Shown one piece after another: positions 56,241 through 64,000 of a stretch of DNA of 64,000 bases. Where the stretch lies: the NCBI RefSeq assembly GCF_013155275.1, contig NZ_JABJXS010000007.1, positions 124,001 through 188,000 of the forward strand, read 5' to 3'. Position numbers and translations under genes: made by a program. The notes under the pieces are model-generated. The model saw only the letters and a program-made list of their open reading frames with translations, did not search any database and was not told where the DNA came from. Numbering within the stretch: position 1 is the first letter of the stretch; every line of letters starts with the position of its first letter. Source of the DNA: Brenneria sp. hezel4-2-4. Its GTDB lineage: Bacteria > Pseudomonadota > Gammaproteobacteria > Enterobacterales > Enterobacteriaceae.

Positions 56241-58040
56241 ATGAAGCACATACGAAATTTCTCCATTATTGCCCACATCGACCACGGTAAGTCGACGTTA
56301 TCTGACCGCATTATCCAGATTTGCGGTGGTTTAACCGAACGTGAAATGGCTGCGCAGGTTCTGGATTCTATGGACCTGGAGCGTGAACGCGGTATCACGA
56401 TTAAAGCGCAGAGTGTGACGCTGGATTACAAGGCGCAGGATGGTCAAACTTACCAGTTAAACTTCATTGATACTCCCGGACACGTTGACTTTTCTTATGA
56501 GGTTTCCCGTTCGCTGGCCGCTTGTGAAGGCGCTTTGCTGGTGGTGGATGCGGGGCAGGGAGTGGAAGCCCAGACGTTGGCGAACTGCTACACTGCGCTG
56601 GATATGGATTTAGAGGTTGTTCCGGTACTGAATAAAATCGACCTGCCCGCCGCCGACCCGGACCGCGTCGCGCAGGAAATTGAAGATATCGTCGGTATTG
56701 ATGCGACGGATGCCGTGCGTTGTTCGGCTAAAACCGGTATCGGCGTGCCCGAAGTATTAGAGCGTCTGGTACGGGACGTTCCCCCTCCCGCAGGAAGTGG
56801 GGATGCGCCATTACAGGCGCTGATTATTGACTCCTGGTTTGATAACTACCTGGGCGTTGTGTCGCTGGTGCGCATTAAAAATGGTTCGATGCGTAAAGGC
56901 GACAAAATTAAAGTCATGAGCACCGGGCAGGTTTACAACGCTGACCGGCTGGGTATTTTCACCCCGAAACGCCTTGATCGCGACGTGCTCAACTGCGGTG
57001 AGGTCGGCTGGCTGGTTTGTGCCATCAAAGATATTCTGGGGGCGCCGGTCGGCGATACGCTGACGCTGGCTCGTCAGCCGGCGGAAAAAGCGTTGCCGGG
57101 ATTCAAGAAAGTTAAACCTCAGGTATATGCCGGGTTATTCCCCATCAGTTCCGATGATTATGAAGCGTTTCGTGATGCGCTGGGCAAATTGAGCCTTAAC
57201 GATGCTTCCCTGTTTTACGAACCGGAAAGCTCCACCGCGCTGGGCTTTGGTTTCCGCTGCGGTTTCCTGGGGCTGTTGCACATGGAAATCATTCAGGAAC
57301 GGCTGGAGCGTGAATACGATCTGGATCTGATCACCACCGCGCCTACGGTTGTTTATGAAGTGGAAACCACCGCCGGCGAGACAGTCTACGTCGATAGCCC
57401 GTCAAAGCTGCCGCCGCTGAATAATATTCAGGAATTGCGCGAGCCTATCGCCGAATGCCATATGCTGATGCCGCAGGAGTTCCTGGGGAACGTCATCACG
57501 CTGTGTATCGAGAAGCGCGGCGTACAGACCAATATGGTCTATCACGGCAATCAGGTGGCGCTGACGTATGAAATTCCGATGGCGGAAGTGGTGCTCGATT
57601 TCTTTGACCGTCTGAAATCGACCTCTCGGGGTTACGCCTCGCTGGACTACAGTTTCAAACGCTTTCAGGCTTCCGACATGGTGCGCGTCGATGTGCTTAT
57701 CAACGGCGAGCGCGTGGATGCTCTGGCGCTGATTACTCATCGGGATAACGCTCAGTACCGTGGCCGCGATCTGGTGGAAAAGATGAAAGATCTTATCCCG
57801 CGTCAGCAGTTTGATATCGCCATTCAGGCGGCGATCGGCAACCACATTATCGCCCGTTCCACCGTTAAGCAGTTGCGCAAGAACGTACTGGCGAAATGTT
57901 ATGGCGGCGATGTCAGCCGTAAGAAAAAACTATTGCAGAAACAGAAAGATGGTAAGAAACGTATGAAGCAGGTAGGTAACGTTGAATTACCGCAGGAAGC
58001 GTTCCTGGCTATTTTGCACGTCGGCAAAGACAACAAATAA
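56241..58040 (+). CDS. lepA: Elongation factor 4 (LepA)
   Basis: Ribosome-associated GTPase affecting translation initiation and elongation fidelity. The product is 599 residues, the same as E. coli. G1 is [10 protein letters not shown]2 [11 protein letters not shown]3 DTPGHVDF, G4 NKIDLP, and the LepA-specific C-terminal domain ends ILHVGKDNK. The frame is open from 56064, but ATG 56241 ([14 protein letters not shown]) is the conserved start. lepB follows 15 nt later. Confidence 0.98.
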   Translation: MKHIRNFSIIAHIDHGKSTLSDRIIQICGGLTEREMAAQVLDSMDLERERGITIKAQSVTLDYKAQDGQTYQLNFIDTPGHVDFSYEVSRSLAACEGALLVVDAGQGVEAQTLANCYTALDMDLEVVPVLNKIDLPAADPDRVAQEIEDIVGIDATDAVRCSAKTGIGVPEVLERLVRDVPPPAGSGDAPLQALIIDSWFDNYLGVVSLVRIKNGSMRKGDKIKVMSTGQVYNADRLGIFTPKRLDRDVLNCGEVGWLVCAIKDILGAPVGDTLTLARQPAEKALPGFKKVKPQVYAGLFPISSDDYEAFRDALGKLSLNDASLFYEPESSTALGFGFRCGFLGLLHMEIIQERLEREYDLDLITTAPTVVYEVETTAGETVYVDSPSKLPPLNNIQELREPIAECHMLMPQEFLGNVITLCIEKRGVQTNMVYHGNQVALTYEIPMAEVVLDFFDRLKSTSRGYASLDYSFKRFQASDMVRVDVLINGERVDALALITHRDNAQYRGRDLVEKMKDLIPRQQFDIAIQAAIGNHIIARSTVKQLRKNVLAKCYGGDVSRKKKLLQKQKDGKKRMKQVGNVELPQEAFLAILHVGKDNK

Positions 58041-58055
58041 TCCTGAGGAGTTGGC

Positions 58056-59015
58056 ATGGCCAATATGTTTGCCGTAATTTTGGCGTTGGTAACGCTAGTC
58101 ACGGGAATTGTCTGGTGCTTTGAACGTTTTATGTGGGCGCCCGCGCGGCGGAAAAAATTTGCGGCGTTGAATGCGCCGGCGGATGACCGCGCAGTGTCAA
58201 AAGCCGTTGAGCAACCGGGATGGATCGAAACCGTCGCCTCCATCTTTCCGGTGGTGGCGTTGGTTTTAGTTGTGCGTTCATTTATTTATGAGCCGTTTCA
58301 GATCCCCTCCGGTTCCATGATGCCGACATTGCTGATCGGCGATTTTATCCTGGTAGAGAAATTTGCTTACGGTATTAAAGAACCCTTTACTCAGAAAACC
58401 TTGATTGAGACCGGCCTTCCGAAGCGTGGCGATATTGCCGTGTTTAAGTATCCATCCGATCCTAAGGTTGATTTTATCAAACGCGTGGTCGGCCTGCCGG
58501 GCGATCGGGTCAGTTATAATCCGCTGAGCAAGCAGATTACGATTTACCCGGCCTGCGACGGTCAGCAAATTTGCGATAAAGCACTGGCTGTAACCTATAA
58601 TAATGTACAGCCCAGCGACTTTGTGCAGACATTCAATCAGCCGGGCCTGGAATCGCGCAGCGGTTTTTATCAGATCCCGGTGAATGAAAATAAAGCCGAC
58701 GGCATCCGCATGGGGATACGTAAAGAGTCGTTTGGCAATGTGACGCACAATATTCTGGTGGTTCCCGGGGTGCAGGATCAACTCGGCGGATATTATCAGC
58801 AGTCGCAACAACCGCTCGCAACCTGGGTTGTGCCGGCCGGTCATTATTTCATGATGGGAGATAACCGCGATAACAGTCTGGATAGCCGTTATTGGGGTTT
58901 TGTACCGGAAAGAAATCTGGTTGGTAAAGCGACGACAATCTGGATGAGCTTTGAGAAACAGGAAGGTGAATGGCCTACCGGGGTTCGATTGAGCCGTATT
59001 GGCGGTATTCACTAA
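58056..59015 (+). CDS. lepB: Signal peptidase I
   Basis: Membrane endopeptidase that removes signal peptides from exported preproteins. The product is 319 residues (E. coli 324), with two N-terminal membrane segments (about residues 4-22 and 60-77). The catalytic Ser87 is in IPSGSMMPTL and the catalytic Lys142 in FIKRVVGLPGD. The C-terminal box GDNRDNSLDSRYWGFVP is intact. In the E. coli lepAB operon the arrangement is the same. Confidence 0.98.
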   Translation: MANMFAVILALVTLVTGIVWCFERFMWAPARRKKFAALNAPADDRAVSKAVEQPGWIETVASIFPVVALVLVVRSFIYEPFQIPSGSMMPTLLIGDFILVEKFAYGIKEPFTQKTLIETGLPKRGDIAVFKYPSDPKVDFIKRVVGLPGDRVSYNPLSKQITIYPACDGQQICDKALAVTYNNVQPSDFVQTFNQPGLESRSGFYQIPVNENKADGIRMGIRKESFGNVTHNILVVPGVQDQLGGYYQQSQQPLATWVVPAGHYFMMGDNRDNSLDSRYWGFVPERNLVGKATTIWMSFEKQEGEWPTGVRLSRIGGIH

Positions 59016-59189
59016 TTCAAGGCGATAAACACGCAGCATTATTACGCTGCCCGTTGTAGAATATTTCCGGAAATAAACGCAGGCTCCCGGTCGGGAGCCA
59101 ATGCAAACGAAACAGTTTTGGCAGCAAGTTAGCAAGTCAGGACTGTTCCGTGTGCTGTTGTTTTTGACGCATTCTTGATCTATTGGTAA

Positions 59190-60775
<1,586 letters not shown>

Positions 60776-60780
60776 GGCCG

Positions 60781-61524
60781 ATGCCGATGGAAGGCTGGCA
60801 ACGCGCGTTTGTCTTGCATGGGCGACCTTACAGCGAAACCAGTCTACTACTGGATTTATTCAGTGAAAGCGATGGTCGGGTTCGGGTGCTTGCCAAAGGC
60901 GCCCGGGCGCGTCGTTCAAGTCTGAAAGGCTGCTTGCAGCCTTTTACTCCTCTGCTGGTTCGCTGGAGCGGGCGGGGCGAAGTGAAAACCCTGCGCAATG
61001 CCGAGCCAGTCTCTCTGGCGCTTCCGCTTAGCGGAAGTATGCTCTACAGCGGTTTATACGTGAATGAACTGCTGGCCCGGGTTCTGGAGCATGAAACCAA
61101 TTATTCCGCGCTCTTTTTTGATTATCTCAACTGTTTGCAGCAGCTTGCCGTTCAGAATGTCTCGCCTGAGCCGGCATTGCGCCGCTTTGAGCTTGCCTTG
61201 CTGGGGAACCTGGGATATGGCGTGGATTTTCTGCATTGTGCCGGGAGCGGCGAACCGGTAGCCGATAGCATGACCTACCGCTATCGTGAAGAGAAAGGCT
61301 TTATTGCCAGCCTGGTCGTCGATAACAACAGCTTTACCGGTTATGAGTTGCGCGCGTTGGCGTCACGGGAGTTTCCCGACGCGGCGACATTACGCGCGGC
61401 CAAGCGTTTTACCCGTATCGCCCTAAAACCTTATCTTGGCGGTAAGCCGCTGAAAAGCCGTGAACTGTTTCGCCAGTTTTTACCTAAGTTCGATTTACCG
61501 AAAACCCCGCCTGCCGATAAATAA
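60781..61524 (+). CDS. recO: DNA repair protein RecO
   Basis: RecFOR pathway mediator that loads RecA on SSB-coated gaps. The product is 247 residues (E. coli 242). The N-terminal OB-fold ([20 protein letters not shown]) and a helical domain around [14 protein letters not shown] are clear. As in E. coli, the zinc-finger cysteines of Gram-positive RecO are missing. The gene runs with rnc and era. Confidence 0.96.
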   Translation: MPMEGWQRAFVLHGRPYSETSLLLDLFSESDGRVRVLAKGARARRSSLKGCLQPFTPLLVRWSGRGEVKTLRNAEPVSLALPLSGSMLYSGLYVNELLARVLEHETNYSALFFDYLNCLQQLAVQNVSPEPALRRFELALLGNLGYGVDFLHCAGSGEPVADSMTYRYREEKGFIASLVVDNNSFTGYELRALASREFPDAATLRAAKRFTRIALKPYLGGKPLKSRELFRQFLPKFDLPKTPPADK

Positions 61525-61604
61525 TCCTGCTTCTTCTGTACCCGGAAACGCGCACATCGGTGTAAACTGCCTTTTATTACGCATTATTTTATCGAGGATT
61601 TACC

Positions 61605-62336
61605 ATGGCTGAGCTGTTATTGGGCGTTAATATCGATCACATCGCAACCCTGCGTAATGCCCGCGGTACCGCCTATCCGGACCCGGTGCAGGCTGCCTTT
61701 TTGGCTGAGCAGGCGGGGGCTGACGGGATTACCGTCCACCTGCGTGAAGATCGTCGTCATATCACCGATCGTGATGTCCGTATCCTGCGGGAAACCATTC
61801 AAACCCGTATGAATCTGGAAATGGCCGTGACCGAAGAGATGGTGAATATTGCCTGTGAGTTGAAACCGCATTTTTGCTGTCTGGTGCCTGAAAAACGTCA
61901 GGAAGTGACCACCGAGGGCGGACTGGATGTTGCGGGTCAGCAGGAGAAAATGAACGATGCGGTGGCCAGATTAAGTCGCGCGGGGATCCAGGTGTCCTTG
62001 TTCATTGATGCCGATAAACGCCAAATCGATGCGGCCGCCGCTAGCGGCGCGCCTTACATCGAAATCCATACCGGCGCTTATGCCGATGCCGTCGATGAAC
62101 CGTCCCGTCAACATGAGTTTGCGCGCATCCGCGAGGCTGCTGCCTATGCCGCGGGCAAAGGATTGAAAGTCAATGCCGGCCACGGTCTGACCTACCATAA
62201 TGTGCTGCCTATTGCGGCGTTGCCGGAAATGCATGAGTTGAACATCGGTCACGCCATTATCGGACGTGCGGTGATGAGTGGCTTGGGCACTGCGGTTGTT
62301 GAAATGAAAGCGCTGTTGCGGGAAGCGCGACGCTGA
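61605..62336 (+). CDS. pdxJ: Pyridoxine 5'-phosphate synthase
   Basis: Final ring-closing enzyme of the DXP-dependent pyridoxine route, condensing 3-amino-1-hydroxyacetone phosphate and DXP. The product is 243 residues, same as E. coli, a TIM barrel with [16 protein letters not shown] at the start, HLREDRRHI, and GHGLTYHN near the end. Its stop overlaps the acpS start by one base. Confidence 0.98.
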   Translation: MAELLLGVNIDHIATLRNARGTAYPDPVQAAFLAEQAGADGITVHLREDRRHITDRDVRILRETIQTRMNLEMAVTEEMVNIACELKPHFCCLVPEKRQEVTTEGGLDVAGQQEKMNDAVARLSRAGIQVSLFIDADKRQIDAAAASGAPYIEIHTGAYADAVDEPSRQHEFARIREAAAYAAGKGLKVNAGHGLTYHNVLPIAALPEMHELNIGHAIIGRAVMSGLGTAVVEMKALLREARR

Positions 62337-62716
62337 TGGCGATCCTCGGTCTCGGAACGGATATTGTCGAGATCGCTCGCATCGAATGGGTGATTGAGCG
62401 TTCGGGGGAGCGGCTGGCGCGGCGGATTTTGACGGAAAATGAGTGGCGACAATATCAGCAGCATCGGCAACCGGCCCGTTTTCTTGCCAAGCGCTTTGCC
62501 GTTAAGGAAGCGGCGTCGAAAGCCTTTGGTACTGGAATTCGCAACGGGTTGGCTTTTACTCAGTTTGAGGTATTTAACGACGAACTGGGGAAGCCTTGCC
62601 TGCGCTTTTTTGCCAAAGCTTCCGAGCTGGCTGCTCGTCTGGGGGTAAAGCATGTGCATGTTACCCTGGCGGATGAGCGGCGTTACGCATGCGCAACGGT
62701 GATTATCGAAGATTAA
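62336..62716 (+). CDS. acpS: Holo-[acyl-carrier-protein] synthase
   Basis: Transfers 4'-phosphopantetheine from CoA to apo-ACP. The product is 126 residues, same as E. coli. The magnesium-binding Asp is in [12 protein letters not shown], and the catalytic region [16 protein letters not shown] is intact. Coupled to pdxJ and convergent with yfhL, with only 3 nt between their stops. It consumes the CoA made from the pantothenate pathway also partly encoded here. Confidence 0.98.
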   Translation: MAILGLGTDIVEIARIEWVIERSGERLARRILTENEWRQYQQHRQPARFLAKRFAVKEAASKAFGTGIRNGLAFTQFEVFNDELGKPCLRFFAKASELAARLGVKHVHVTLADERRYACATVIIED

Positions 62717-62719
62717 GGC

Positions 62720-63342
<623 letters not shown>

Positions 63343-64000
63343 ATGGCGGAAATTATAGTGCAACAGGAAGGGAATTTTAATCAGTTTGGGCTATTGTTTC
63401 CCCAGCAGGGGAACGCTGAATCATTGGATCCTGACTACTGGCGTCAATGCCAGCGGCGGTATACTTTTCAGCCGATTTACCGAACATCAGGTAAATTGAT
63501 GGCTATTGAGTTATTAACCTCGGTTTTTTCCCCTTCCTTGCCACAACAGTTTGTTTCTCCTGAAAAATATTTTGCCAACATCAATGTTGACGCGCGTCTG
63601 AAAATTATTGTGGAGCAACTGCAACTTCTGTCCCAGTGGCACCTGCGTTTTATCCGTGACGACCTGGTGGCATCGCTTAATATTGACGGTATGACGTTGC
63701 TTGCTTTACAAAAAAGTCATGAAGCGAAAAGGCTTATCTCTTCGATGCCCTGGATCCGTTTCGAGATGGTAGAAAACCAGGGGGGATTACCGAAAGAGAT
63801 CTTGACGAAACTGCCCGAAGCGCAAACGCTCTGGTTGGATGATTTTGGTTGCGGGATGGCGAATTTTTCATCATTAATGTTGGCGCAGTATGATTGCATT
63901 AAAGTTGCCCGTGAACTGTTTATTCTGCTACAGCAAAGCGGTGAAGGCCGTGAGGTTTTCCCTGCGCTGATTGCCTTGCTCGCGCGCTTTTGCAATTACG
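63343..64000 (+). CDS. pdeH: EAL-domain c-di-GMP phosphodiesterase, PdeH (YhjH)-like, N-terminal part
   Basis: Partial gene cut by the right window edge; 219 codons are visible from ATG 63343. No GGDEF or sensor domain precedes the EAL domain. YTFQPIYRTSGKLMAIELLT provides the first metal ligand (the EAL motif reads ELL), SLNIDG and WLDDFGCGMANFSSL follow, and KVARELF matches PdeH. This architecture and the order of motifs closely follow E. coli PdeH, which lowers c-di-GMP so that YcgR does not brake the flagellar motor. The FliA promoter supports the assignment. The last part of the barrel lies outside the window. No strong ribosome binding site is visible at this ATG. Confidence 0.82.
   Translation, partial: MAEIIVQQEGNFNQFGLLFPQQGNAESLDPDYWRQCQRRYTFQPIYRTSGKLMAIELLTSVFSPSLPQQFVSPEKYFANINVDARLKIIVEQLQLLSQWHLRFIRDDLVASLNIDGMTLLALQKSHEAKRLISSMPWIRFEMVENQGGLPKEILTKLPEAQTLWLDDFGCGMANFSSLMLAQYDCIKVARELFILLQQSGEGREVFPALIALLARFCNY

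Overview
The window is chromosomal DNA of an Enterobacterales bacterium, most likely a Pectobacteriaceae-type genome (Brenneria/Pectobacterium/Dickeya-like). Protein sequences and gene order resemble E. coli closely (hpt-can-yadGH, panDC-folK-pcnB-gluQ-dksA, sfsA-thpR-hrpB-mrcB-fhuCDB, hemL-erpA-btuF-mtn-dgt-degP-cdaR, gltX with its tRNAs, rpoE-rseABC-lepA-lepB-rnc-era-recO-pdxJ-acpS-yfhL). An FbpABC-type ferric transporter and an Sbp-led sulfate operon sit between these blocks. The genus is inference; no marker gene settles it.

Layout. 1-3160: end of a periplasmic Fe(III)-binding protein, with its permease and ATPase. 3368-13065: purine salvage (hpt), carbonic anhydrase, the YadGH exporter, pantothenate genes panD and panC (panB is not in its usual place), folK, pcnB, gluQ, dksA, sfsA, thpR. 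13141-24690: hrpB, mrcB, a 332-bp MITE-like insertion, then fhuCDB and a convergent FhuE-type receptor; fhuA is missing from its usual slot. 25066-33117: hemL, erpA, btuF, mtn, dgt, degP, cdaR. 33438-37247: sbp-cysTWA. 37324-44900: an accessory block. It starts with an IS903-like transposase remnant, continues with a seven-gene minus-strand operon (three unrecognised proteins followed by a complete MacAB-TolC-like tripartite exporter), and ends in an AT-rich leader with paired inverted repeats, a possible phage-gene remnant and a duplicated tRNA-Lys 3' end. 44922-47438: tRNA-Lys, three tRNA-Val, gltX, two tRNA-Ala. 47539-62980: ung, grcA, srmB, trmN, nadB, rpoE-rseABC, lepA, lepB-rnc-era-recO, pdxJ-acpS, yfhL. 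63343-64000: the start of a PdeH-like c-di-GMP phosphodiesterase.

Several regulatory sites can be read directly: Fur boxes before fhuC and fhuE, sigma-E promoters before degP and rpoE, paired FNR sites before grcA spaced as in E. coli yfiD, a near-perfect FliA (sigma-28) promoter before the PdeH-like gene, strong stable-RNA promoters, and many hairpin terminators. The rpoE-rseABC system in this window probably controls degP in the same window.

The best candidate for an undescribed system is the operon at 37671-44139. Three consecutive minus-strand genes of unknown function, one with a clear signal peptide, are followed by separate ATPase, permease, outer-membrane and fusion-protein genes that overlap each other by exactly 8 nt. 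The flanking IS remnant, tRNA genes and AT-rich composition suggest horizontal acquisition.
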